A stretch of DNA of 64,000 bases, taken from JAHZKN01 sp965250205. GTDB lineage: Bacteria > Pseudomonadota > Alphaproteobacteria > Rhizobiales > Hyphomicrobiaceae. The notes under the pieces are model-generated. The model worked only from the letters and a program-made list of their open reading frames with translations. It did no database searches and had not been told where the DNA came from. Below, piece by piece: positions 44,113-52,579 of the stretch (positions are counted from its first letter, which is position 1; each line of letters begins with the position of its first letter). The translations under genes and the position numbers were made by a program. The DNA is taken from assembly GCA_965250205.1 (NCBI GenBank), contig CBDFNK010000018.1, forward strand, positions 62,001 to 126,000, in the 5' to 3' direction.

Positions 44113-44589
44113 CTACGTTACGTCAGCGGCCACGCGCACGGTTGTCATGACGTCCGGGTTAGCCGGTGGCTCACCCTTGTTGAACTGATCGACCGTTTCC
44201 ATGCCCTCAATGACCTTGCCCCAGACCGTATATTGGCGATCCAAGAACGAGGAATCGTCAAAACAAATAAAAAACTGACTGTTGGCAGAATTGGGTGCCT
44301 GTGCGCGGGCCATCGAACAAATCCCCCGCACGTGAGTTTCATCATTGAATTCCGCTGGCAGATTATCATGCTCAGAGCCGCCGGTTCCCGTGCCATGGGG
44401 GCATCCGGTTTGCGCCATGAAACCATCAATCACACGGTGAAATTTCACGCCGTCATAAAACTTATCCCGCGCCAGCATCTTAATGCGCTCAACGTGCTTG
44501 GGTGCCAGGTCAGGGCGCAAGCCGATGATGATCTCGCCTTTGGGGGTTGTAATGATCAGCGTGTTTTCTGGGTCTTTAATCTCAGTCAT
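44113..44589 (-). CDS. ppiB: Cyclophilin-type peptidyl-prolyl isomerase, cytoplasmic
   Basis: Catalyses cis-trans isomerisation of Xaa-Pro bonds. The 158-residue single-domain protein lacks a signal peptide. The active-site blocks are FYDGVKFHRVIDGFMAQTG (Arg-Phe-Met-Gln set) and SMARAQAPNSANSQFFICFD, with FLDRQYTVWGKV after. It lies beside a second, exported cyclophilin gene; the pair and the flanking coaD and gyrA form a conserved alphaproteobacterial order. Confidence 0.93.
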   Translation of the reverse strand: MTEIKDPENTLIITTPKGEIIIGLRPDLAPKHVERIKMLARDKFYDGVKFHRVIDGFMAQTGCPHGTGTGGSEHDNLPAEFNDETHVRGICSMARAQAPNSANSQFFICFDDSSFLDRQYTVWGKVIEGMETVDQFNKGEPPANPDVMTTVRVAADVT

Positions 44590-44641
44590 GCGAAGTCATC
44601 TTTCATTTTTTGGTTTGTCTGATTGTTTGGTATCGGCCACA

Positions 44642-45205
44642 TTAAGCTGCACTGGGATCGAATGTCATTTTCACAATGATGTCGGGATTGGCTGGCGGTT
44701 CGCCTTTGGCAATCTGATCGACGTGCTCCATGCCTGACACTACCTCGCCCCAAACGGTGTATTTCCCATCAAGGAACGGAGCTGGCGCAAAGCAGATGAA
44801 GAACTGGCTGTTGGCTGTGTGTGGGTTACTGGTACGCGCAGCCCCAATCGTGCCACGTACAAATGGCGTGTGGGTGAATTCCGCAGCCAGGTCGCCGTAC
44901 TTAGATCCGCCTTGACCTGTGCCGGATGGATCACCTGTCTGTGCCATGAAGCCCACGATCACGCGGTGGAACTTGTGACCGTTATAAAACCCTTCGTTGA
45001 CCAGCTGGCGGACACGCGCAACATGTTTTGGCGCAAGGTCCGGGCGCAGCTTGATCACAACCTTGCCGGTCTTGAGATGCAGATAAAGTGTATCCTGAGG
45101 TGATGTCTCAGGTGTTGTCCCATTCGTTGTCTCAACCTGCGAGGGACCGCAGGCCGCTAATGTCAAACAAAGGCAGCTCAGGGCCGCAAGCAACGTCGTG
45201 CGCAT
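44642..45205 (-). CDS. Exported lipoprotein cyclophilin
   Basis: The start at MRTTLLAALSCLCLTLAACG gives a lipoprotein signal with lipobox LTLAAC, so the protein should be membrane-anchored in the periplasm. A short linker (GPSQVETTNGTTPETSPQD) leads to a cyclophilin domain with FYNGHKFHRVIVGFMAQTGD and GAARTSNPHTANSQFFICF. It would isomerise prolines in exported proteins. Two cyclophilin genes in tandem suggest an old duplication. Confidence 0.92.
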   Translation of the reverse strand: MRTTLLAALSCLCLTLAACGPSQVETTNGTTPETSPQDTLYLHLKTGKVVIKLRPDLAPKHVARVRQLVNEGFYNGHKFHRVIVGFMAQTGDPSGTGQGGSKYGDLAAEFTHTPFVRGTIGAARTSNPHTANSQFFICFAPAPFLDGKYTVWGEVVSGMEHVDQIAKGEPPANPDIIVKMTFDPSAA

Positions 45206-45318
45206 ATCAAGAAAACCTTCTCGGAGTTGGAATCGATGGCAATTGCCAAGCCTCACGCGCTTTCAACACATCCGCCCAGCAGACCTAGAGACACGACGGG
45301 AGACTTGCATTTATAGCG

Positions 45319-45816
45319 TCAGCCCGAGACTTTGTCAGCTAGGCGTTTCGCCACTTCTGGGGAAACAAACGCACTGACATCACCATTCATTAAAGCAATT
45401 TGGCGCACCAGATTGGCGGCGATATGGCGAACCCGAGGACTTGCTGAGACAAACACTGTTTGAATATCCTCGGCCATCTCACCGTTCATGCCCGCCATCT
45501 GCACCTCGTAGTCAAAATCGGTGCCATCTCTGAGGCCACGAAAAATAACCTGAGCCCCGGCGGAGCGCGCGGCGTTCACAGTAAGATTGTCGAACGTTGT
45601 GATTTCAATTTCGGCACCGGACTTTTTTGCAAGCCTCGCCACCTCGGCTTCAAGCATCGCAACACGCTCTTTGGCAGTGAACATCGGTTTCTTTGTGGCG
45701 TGGACACCAATACCGATCACCAGCTTGTCAACCAACTGCACCGCGCGCTCAATGACATCTGTATGACCAAGCGTAACAGGGTCAAACGATCCCGAATAAA
45801 ATCCAATGCGTTTCAT
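45319..45816 (-). CDS. coaD: Phosphopantetheine adenylyltransferase
   Basis: Catalyses the fourth step of coenzyme A synthesis, joining ATP and 4'-phosphopantetheine. The 165-residue protein has GFYSGSFDPVTLGHTDVIER (the HxGH-like nucleotide site), LVIGIGVHATKKPMFTAKER, FRGLRDGTDFDYEVQMAGMN and HIAANLVRQIALMNGDVSAF. Length and motifs match the family well. It follows gyrA on the same strand after a long palindrome. Confidence 0.96.
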   Translation of the reverse strand: MKRIGFYSGSFDPVTLGHTDVIERAVQLVDKLVIGIGVHATKKPMFTAKERVAMLEAEVARLAKKSGAEIEITTFDNLTVNAARSAGAQVIFRGLRDGTDFDYEVQMAGMNGEMAEDIQTVFVSASPRVRHIAANLVRQIALMNGDVSAFVSPEVAKRLADKVSG

Positions 45817-45867
45817 GCCCGCCCTATTGTTCGTCTCATGATGCGTGCCAAACCACGCCTAGGCACA

Positions 45868-45917
45868 CTAGAGCAATCTGCATGAAATCGGAATCGATTT
45901 TATGCAGATTGCTCTAG
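45868..45917. repeat. Long palindrome over the gyrA stop (possible terminator)
   Basis: CTAGAGCAATCTGCAT and ATGCAGATTGCTCTAG form a perfect 16-bp stem with an 18-base loop that itself can pair partly (AATCG/CGATT). The gyrA stop TAG lies in the right arm. No T-run follows toward coaD, so it may be an intergenic mosaic element that serves as a terminator or RNA stabiliser. Confidence 0.7.
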
Positions 45918-48734
45918 CTGTCTTCTGACGCGCCCGGATTTGGCGCATCATCGTTTGATACCTCGGGTGCCACGATGCCGTCTGCGCCATCAACGCTTTC
46001 GCCATCTCCCTCACCATCATCTTCAACTTCAGGGATGCCTTCAACGGAAACCACGCGCTCTTCTTCGCCAGTACGGAAGACGCGCACACCTTGTGTATTG
46101 CGCCCTGCAATGCGCACATCATGGACCGGACAGCGGATCAGCTGACCCGCATCGGTGACCAGCATGATCTGATCGCCACCCTCAATGGGGAACGAAGCCA
46201 CCAAACGACCGTTGCGCTCATTGGTGACCATGGCGGCGATGCCTTTGCCGCCCCGACCAGAGGTGCGATATTCATAAGACGACGAGCGCTTGCCGTAGCC
46301 GCGCTCCGAAACCGTCAACACAAACTGTTCTTTTTCAGCAAGCTCTGTGTAGCGTTCTGCCGAGATTTCAGTTTCTTCTGCGGCTTCAACGTCGGGCGTT
46401 GCCTCAACCTCATCCTCATCGTCTGCGCTTTCAGCACGGCGCGACTGCAGGGCCTGCTTGATGTAGGCGGTGCGTTCAGCCGGTGTTGCATCAACATGAC
46501 CGAGAATGGCCATCGAGATCACTTCATCGCCCTTATCGAGACGAATACCTCTGACACCAATCGAGCCACGCCCTTTGAACAGACGCACTTCTTCGCCACT
46601 TTGGAAACGAATGCTCTGCCCCGATGCCGTTGTCAGCAAAACATCATCATCGGGTGAATGGATAGCGACAGAAACAATGCTATCGCCTTCATCCAACTTC
46701 ATGGCGATCTTGCCGTTGCGATTGATGTTTTCGAAATCCGCAAGCGCGTTGCGACGCACGTTGCCAGATTTGGTGGCAAACATCAGTTCCAAATCAGCCC
46801 ATGTGTCTTGATCTTCTGGCAGCGGCAGAATCGATGTGATGTGCTCGCCTTGCGCCAGCGGCAACAGATTGATCAATGCCTTGCCGACAGACTGCGGCGT
46901 CGCCGCCGGCAACCGCCATACTTTCATGCGATAACACATGCCGCGCGATGAGAAGAACAATACCGGCGCATGCGTCGACGTAATGAAGATTTGCGTGACA
47001 AAATCCTCATCCTTCGTTGACATCCCTGAACGCCCACGCCCACCACGTCGCTGAGCGCGATAGGTCGAAAGCGGTACACGCTTGATGTAGCCCTTATGGC
47101 TCACCGTAATGACAACCTGCTCGCGCTGGATCAGGTCTTCGTCATCAACTTCGCCCTCAACATCGAGGATTTCCGTTTTGCGCGGCGTGCCAAACTCATC
47201 ACGCACCTTGGCCAATTCCGTTTTAACGATATCAACGATGCGTTCGCGCGACGACAGAATGGACAAATAGTCTTTGATTTCACCGGCAAGCTTTTTCAGC
47301 TCATCGCCAATTTCATCGCGACCCAGCGCCGTCAAACGCGACAAGCGCAATTCAAGAATGGCTTTAGCCTGCTCTTCCGACAGAACGTAGGTACCGTCGT
47401 CTTTAAGGGTGTGGCGTGGGTCAGCAATAAGGTCAATGAGCGGCGCCATGTCTTTGGCTGGCCACGCGCGGCTCATCAATTCTACTTTGGCATCATTTGG
47501 GCTCGGGCTATGACGGATCAGCTTGATGACTTCATCAATATTGGCAACCGCAATGGCAAGTCCGACCAACACGTGCGCCCGCGTGCGCGCTTTATTCAGC
47601 AGATGCTTGGTACGCCGACTGACAACCTCAAAGCGAAACGTCGTGAACGCCTCAATCATATCGCGCAGCGTCATCTGCTCTGGGCGACCACCGTTGATCG
47701 CCAGCATGTTGGCGCCAAACGACGTTTGCAGATCCGAAAAACGCCACAACTGATTGAGCACAACGTCAGCAACAGCATCGCGCTTCAAGGCAATGACAAT
47801 CCGCATGCCTTCACGGTTGCTCTCATCCCAAAGGTCGGAAATGCCTTCGATCTTTTTGTGGCGGACAAGATCTGCAATTTTTTCGATTAAGACACGCTTG
47901 TTGACCTGATAGGGAATGGCTGTGACAATCAGCGCCTGCTTGTCCTTGCGTAACTCTTCCACTTCGACGCGGGAGCGCATGACGACCGAACCACGCCCCT
48001 TCAAATAAGCCGCGCGGATGCCGCTGCGACCCAGAATAAGCCCACCGGTTGGGAAATCCGGACCTTGCACAAATTCACATAGCTCTTCGACCGTCATGTC
48101 GGGTTTATCGAGAAACGCAATGCAGGCGTTAATCACTTCGACAAGGTTGTGCGGCGGGATATTGGTCGCCATGCCAACAGCGATACCGCCCGCACCATTG
48201 ACCAAAAGGTTGGGAAACTTTGCCGGAAGAACCACCGGTTCTGTATCTTTGTCATCGTAGTTGGGCTGGAAGTCGACCGTGTCTTTATCCAGATCATCAA
48301 GCAGTTCGGCGGCCACTTTGGCCAATCGGCTTTCGGTGTAACGCATCGCAGCTGGCGGATCGCCATCAATAGAGCCAAAGTTACCCTGGCCGTCAACCAG
48401 CGGCAGACGCAGAGAAAATTCCTGCGCCATGCGCACCATGGCATCGTAAATCGCACCATCACCGTGGGGGTGATAGTTGGCCATCACCTCGCCCACCGTC
48501 TTTGCAGATTTACGGTAAGAGCGGTCGTGACGGTTACCCGATTCATGCTTGGGCATAAAGGATGCGCCGATGCACCGGCTTCAGGCCATCGCGGACATCT
48601 GGCAGCGCACGCGAAACGATCACGCTCATCGCGTACTCAAGGTACGAGCGCTGCATTTCGTCTCTAATATCAACCGGACGAACGTCGTTCGGACCGGACC
48701 CATCTGATCCAGGTGGGTTTGAATGATCTGCCAA
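45914..48734 (-). CDS. gyrA: DNA gyrase subunit A, with one frameshift near the 5' end
   Basis: Supplies the breakage-reunion subunit of gyrase. The start MADHSNPPGSDGSG is followed by DGLKPVHRRILYAQ in one frame. A one-base insertion near 48548 then shifts the frame, and the next frame continues HESGNRHDRSYRKSAKTVGE through AAMRYTE with the catalytic Tyr. Without the extra base, the join is LYAQHESGN. The pinwheel C-terminal domain and an acidic tail are intact. In the quinolone region the residue aligned with E. coli Ser83 is Gly (HPHGDGAIYDA). As gyrA is essential, the shift is probably an artefact. Confidence 0.93.
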
Positions 48735-49077
48735 GTGAGGGCGTCCTTGAAGTCTGCAAAAAACGCAGGCGTTTAAACACCCCGCGCCGTGATTCTATGT
48801 CCTTGTATTTATACACCGATTAGAGCCCTACCAGCAACGGTTGCAACGCTATTTGCCCCAAAATTCTCAGGCATTTTCACCAGTAAATTCAAGTTGTTAG
48901 AAAATCTACGCTGTGGCGTTTCAACGCGCAGGCGCGGACTTGAAGTTGTCATCTTCAAACCTTAGATCGAGACCACACGATGGCCTCGACGATCGCTTCG
49001 TCTCTGCCATCAGAATCGGTGGTGCGCCGTGCGCCTTTCCGCACCGTTTTGAGCGTTTTTAGAAAAGGACCTTATTG
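48735..49077. other. Divergent promoter region of gyrA and PRC-barrel gene
   Basis: No gene is seen. It must hold the gyrA promoter on the minus strand and that of the PRC-barrel gene on the plus strand. AAAAGGACC lies just before the PRC-barrel start. No unusual structure is evident. Confidence 0.5.
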
Positions 49078-49671
49078 ATGAAATTATCCGCTCTTTGTCT
49101 TGCCTCAGCCCTTGCTGTTGGCGCATTCGCCACAACGGGTGCCGTCGCAGACCCCGTTCACTCCGGCCTCATGGTCAGCCAGGGACCCGACCGTTACCTG
49201 GCACGCGATAACCTCATCGGCGTCAAAGTGCATGACCAAGCCGACACCATTGTTGGTGATGTTGAAGACTTGATCATCGACAGCACCAACCGCGTTGTGG
49301 GTGTTGTAATCGGCACAGGTGGTGTGCTCGGACTTGGGGAAAAACGCGTTGGCATTCGCTTGACGAGCCTCGATTTCGTTGAAGCGGGTGGCACCACGCT
49401 TGCGGTGCTCTCCAATATCACCAAAGCAGATCTCGAAGCGGCACCTGCTTTTGAGCGTTCCAAGCCCAAGAAATCACTTCTGCAGCGGGCAAAAGAAAAA
49501 GCACAAGAGTTGACCGACAAGACGTCGGCGACATCAAAAGACGCTTATGAGAAGGCCAAGCCGACAATCGAGGCGGCCAAAGAGTCTGTCAAAGAAACCT
49601 ACGAGAAAGCAAAAGACGCCGCCAAGCCTGCTCTTGATGCAGCCAAGGAAGCGGTGACACCAGACCAATAG
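49078..49671 (+). CDS. Exported PRC-barrel domain protein with Lys/Ala-rich tail
   Basis: The 197-residue protein has a signal peptide (MKLSALCLASALAVGAFATT GAVA) and a PRC-barrel at about 36-118 (LIGVKVHDQADTIVGDVEDL, GVVIGTGGVLGLGEKRVGIR). The remaining 75 residues are Lys/Ala-rich helical repeats (AKPTIEAAKESVKETYEKAK), resembling LEA-like or apolipophorin-like tails. Periplasmic location is expected. Role is unknown; such proteins are common in Hyphomicrobiales and may be related to stress. Confidence 0.82.
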   Translation: MKLSALCLASALAVGAFATTGAVADPVHSGLMVSQGPDRYLARDNLIGVKVHDQADTIVGDVEDLIIDSTNRVVGVVIGTGGVLGLGEKRVGIRLTSLDFVEAGGTTLAVLSNITKADLEAAPAFERSKPKKSLLQRAKEKAQELTDKTSATSKDAYEKAKPTIEAAKESVKETYEKAKDAAKPALDAAKEAVTPDQ

Positions 49672-49721
49672 TGGCAAGTAACGACACGTCCTGCTGGGCC
49701 GGGCTTGGGCTGGGCACAGGA

Positions 49722-49852
49722 CCAGATCAACCTTGTGAAAAGTTGGGTTTGACTTTGAGCAGATCAGGTGATCGCCAGTTATGGGATAGAGCGTTGAGAT
49801 AGAGCGTCGAGAAAATAGCTTTACTGTGTACAAGAAATGGCGCAACGCTCTA
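49722..49852. repeat. Dispersed intergenic repeat, copy A, and TAGAGC palindrome
   Basis: The stretch from 49722 matches in reverse the repeats at 52400 and 52529, including AAAGTTGGGTTTGACTTTGA and AGATCA. It continues into TAGAGCGTTG (49787) paired with CAACGCTCTA (49843-49852). It lies between the PRC-barrel and CDF genes. Confidence 0.6.
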
Positions 49853-50071
49853 GCCAATGTCAGGTTGCAGATCACAATCAGAATATGATGAAACGCCGCG
49901 CTCCAGACTTGGGACGCGGCGTTTTTCTGTGCCGATGCGCGTGCCATAGAGCTGATCACGCGACGTTTGCTCAATCCCCTTGAAGAGGACGTATGGCCCG
50001 GTTTGACCTCTAACACCCGGCGCAGTTTAAAGCGATCATTCAAGACCAAGTGACTTTGGAGCGCATCCAGA

Positions 50072-51217
50072 ATGCTGGACCGGCAGGCAAGCGCGCAACA
50101 TGAGGGAGAAGAGACTGTGGCGGCAGGTGGTGGATCAACAGGAATTGTAATCATTGCGATGGCGGCGAACTTCGCCATCGCGGTGTGTAAGTTCCTGGCT
50201 TACCTGGGGACCTCTTCTTCGGCGATGCTGTCGGAAGCGATCCACTCATTGGTCGACACATCAAACCAAGCGGTTCTGCTTTACGGGCTCAAGCGAGCCA
50301 AACGTCCGCCCGATGCCCAGCACCCGTTTGGCTATTCCAAAGAGCTCTATTTCTGGAGTTTCATCGTTGCGATTCTGTTGTTCTCGCTGGGTGCCGGTGT
50401 GGCGCTCTATGAAGGCTTTGAAAAGCTCCTTCATCCCCATCCTGTGAAAAATGCCTATATCAGCTACATCGTGTTGATCGCAGCCATCTGTATTGAAGGC
50501 TTCTCAACCTATAAAGCGTTGGCGGAATTCAACACTAGGCGCGGCACTGCTGGAATGGTCAGCGCACTGCAAAAATCAAAAGACCCCGCGCTGTTTGCCA
50601 TTGTACTTGAAGATGTTGCCGCCATGACCGGTCTTTTCTGCGCACTGATCGGCATCTTTATCGCCGACAAATTTGGCATCGCAGAAGCTGATGGCATTGC
50701 CTCCATCATCATCGGCTTGGTGTTAGCAATGGTTGCAATCTTCATGAGCCGCGAAATTAAAGCCCTAATCGTTGGCGAGGCGGCCTCAATAGAAGTGCAG
50801 CAGGGCCTGCGCAATATTATCAAATCGGAAACCGGTCAAGACAAGCCGATTAAAGCCATCAACGAAATCAGCACCATGCACCTTGGCCCAGAAGACGTTT
50901 TGGTGGCGGCAAGTGTCGATTTCCACGACGGCCAAACGACCCAGGTTGTTGAGATGGTCACATCACGACTTGAAGACAAAGTGCGCGCAGAATACCCGGA
51001 AGTCCGCCGCCTGTTTCTTGAAGTGATCAACACCAAGGACCACAAACGCATTGAGCAGGAAAATGCGCTTCTCAGTGGTAACGCCAAACCCGAGCCTGAC
51101 AAACGAGGTGCAGGTGGCACGGCACATCATGCTGCTAGCAAGGACGGGGCTGCAAATTCCAAACCCGGCCCAAGCCGCAAACAACGCAAAAAAGCGCGTA
51201 AAAACAAACGCAAGTAA
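50072..51217 (+). CDS. Cation diffusion facilitator transporter
   Basis: The 381-residue membrane protein exports divalent metals such as zinc or iron by proton exchange. Six segments are visible. The metal-site patterns are SEAIHSLVDTSNQ (HxxxD) in TM2 and VLEDVAAMTGLFC in TM5. A cytoplasmic metallochaperone-like domain follows (HLGPEDVLVAASVDFHDGQT). The C-terminal tail is basic (GPSRKQRKKARKNKRK), unusual in length. A terminator lies directly after the gene. An alternative start could be a little downstream, after a long acidic N-terminus. Confidence 0.9.
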   Translation: MLDRQASAQHEGEETVAAGGGSTGIVIIAMAANFAIAVCKFLAYLGTSSSAMLSEAIHSLVDTSNQAVLLYGLKRAKRPPDAQHPFGYSKELYFWSFIVAILLFSLGAGVALYEGFEKLLHPHPVKNAYISYIVLIAAICIEGFSTYKALAEFNTRRGTAGMVSALQKSKDPALFAIVLEDVAAMTGLFCALIGIFIADKFGIAEADGIASIIIGLVLAMVAIFMSREIKALIVGEAASIEVQQGLRNIIKSETGQDKPIKAINEISTMHLGPEDVLVAASVDFHDGQTTQVVEMVTSRLEDKVRAEYPEVRRLFLEVINTKDHKRIEQENALLSGNAKPEPDKRGAGGTAHHAASKDGAANSKPGPSRKQRKKARKNKRK

Positions 51218-51260
51218 GTGGGTGAGTGACATCCCTCGCTCAGAAACGTGCATCACAAAA

Positions 51261-51304
51261 AAACAAACGGGGCGAAACCTTGAATAGGTTCGCCCCGTTT
51301 GTTT
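51261..51304. terminator. Bidirectional terminator between CDF gene and ssb
   Basis: AAACAAACGGGGCGAA and TTCGCCCCGTTTGTTT form a long stem with one bulge, and A- and T-rich arms lie outside on both strands. It suits both the CDF gene and the convergent ssb gene. Confidence 0.85.
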
Positions 51305-51327
51305 AATTGAATTCTTCTACGCCGCTT

Positions 51328-51843
51328 CTAAAACGGAATTTCATCATCGAGCGACTTGTCAAAGTTGTCACCACCCGAACTGCCCGACCCATTTGATGAA
51401 GCGCCAGCGCTATCATAACTGGCCTGCTCGCTTTCTTGAAGGCTAGCCGGGGCGCCTGCACCTGCGCCTGCACCTGCACCTGCGCCTGATGAACGTCCAT
51501 CAAGCATCGTCAGCGAACTGTTGAAGCCCTGCAGAACAACTTCCGTTGAATAGCGATCCTGGCCTTGCTGATCTTGCCATTTGCGGGTTTGCAATTGGCC
51601 CTCAATGTAGACCTTGGCGCCTTTGCGCAGATACTGCTCAACAATCCGACACAGCGGCTCAGAAAAAATAACAACCGAATGCCATTCGGTCTTTTCGCGC
51701 CGCTCACCACTTGTTTTATCGCGCCAGCTTTCGCTGGTTGCGATACGCAAGTTGGCAATCGGGCGGCCATCTTGTGTTCGCCGGATTTCCGGATCGCGAC
51801 CCAGGTTACCAACCAAAATTACCTTGTTGACAGAACCAGCCAT
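51328..51843 (-). CDS. ssb: Single-stranded DNA-binding protein
   Basis: Coats single-stranded DNA during replication, repair and recombination. The start at MAGSVNKVILVGNLGRDPEI is fixed by AAGGAGTG before the ATG and by family conservation; earlier in-frame ATGs lie in the upstream region. The OB fold runs through about 110, with FSEPLCRIVEQYLRKGAKVY and RKWQDQQGQDRYSTEVVLQG. A Gly/Ala/Ser-rich linker (GAGAGAGAGAGAP) leads to the conserved acidic tip DDEIPF used to recruit partners. Confidence 0.96.
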   Translation of the reverse strand: MAGSVNKVILVGNLGRDPEIRRTQDGRPIANLRIATSESWRDKTSGERREKTEWHSVVIFSEPLCRIVEQYLRKGAKVYIEGQLQTRKWQDQQGQDRYSTEVVLQGFNSSLTMLDGRSSGAGAGAGAGAGAPASLQESEQASYDSAGASSNGSGSSGGDNFDKSLDDEIPF

Positions 51844-52041
51844 GTGAACACTCCTTATCATTATCGCGATCAACATCGCGCTCATGTGCCCATCCAACCA
51901 AGTGTGATTGGGGTGCACATTGAATTGCTGTCAGCCCCTGGCAAAGAGGTATCCTGACCTCCGCGTTGAGCGCGCGACTCAACCTGTGCTTTTGCGCAAC
52001 CTAATCGCTGCAACGGGTCTGCACGAGGCAGGCATTGGCCG

Positions 52042-52359
52042 TTGTCCACGGATTTTATACAAACCAACCCGCAAATCCTGCCAAAGCCCCAACCGGAGCC
52101 TGAGGCCCAACCTGAACCTGAGGCCCAACCTGAACCTGAGACCAGTCCCAAGCCGGGGTTACTGCCTGCTATCGCAGAACAATGTTCTCTTTATGTTCTA
52201 CAGCAGAACTGCGCTTTTGACAAGTCATCCGGAGCGGCAAGCCCGTGCACCCGGAGCGGCAAGCCCATGCAAATGACCTGCCGCGGCCGCGATGGGCCAA
52301 ACTCAGGTGTTGGTGGCACTTCTCAAAGGCTCCGCCGTCCGGGCACTATCGCGCTTTAG
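52042..52359 (+). CDS. Possible Pro/Glu-repeat protein
   Basis: The frame reads PKPQPEPEAQPEPEAQPEPE near the start, from a short tandem repeat, then EQCSLYVLQQNCAFDKSSG with a Cys pair. It has no good ribosome binding site and no recognised domain. The simple repeat can hold open frames by chance. I list it as a weak candidate only. Confidence 0.25.
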   Translation: MSTDFIQTNPQILPKPQPEPEAQPEPEAQPEPETSPKPGLLPAIAEQCSLYVLQQNCAFDKSSGAASPCTRSGKPMQMTCRGRDGPNSGVGGTSQRLRRPGTIAL

Positions 52360-52399
52360 AATGTCGCGCCTTTTGTTATGCACGCTGAAGCTATTTGCG

Positions 52400-52579
52400 C
52401 GACGCTCTATCCCATGGTTGGCGATCAACTTATCTGCTCAAAGTTGAACCTAACTTTTCGCAGGTTGATCTAGAGCATGTCTCAGCGTTTATTCAAACGC
52501 AGAAAAGATGCTCTAACACCTTAGAATAGATCAACTTATCTGCTCAAAGTTGAACCTAACTTTTCGCAGGTTGATCTAG
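52400..52579. repeat. Dispersed intergenic repeat copies B and C with a hairpin
   Basis: Two direct copies share GATCAACTTATCTGCTCAAA through CAGGTTGATCTAG (52422-52473 and 52529-52579); the first is extended leftward to about 52400 where it still matches copy A. Each has GATCAAC/GTTGATC ends. Between them AGAGCAT...ATGCTCT (52472-52514), with inner GCGTTT/AAACGC, folds as a hairpin. The pentapeptide gene stop lies in copy C. Confidence 0.75.

Noticed and set aside
49534..50178. Minus-strand frame between PRC-barrel and CDF genes
   Set aside because: It spans an intergenic repeat and parts of two real genes on the other strand.
52042..52359. Strong call for a Pro/Glu-repeat protein
   Set aside because: Open frame rests on a short simple repeat; kept only as a low-confidence feature.
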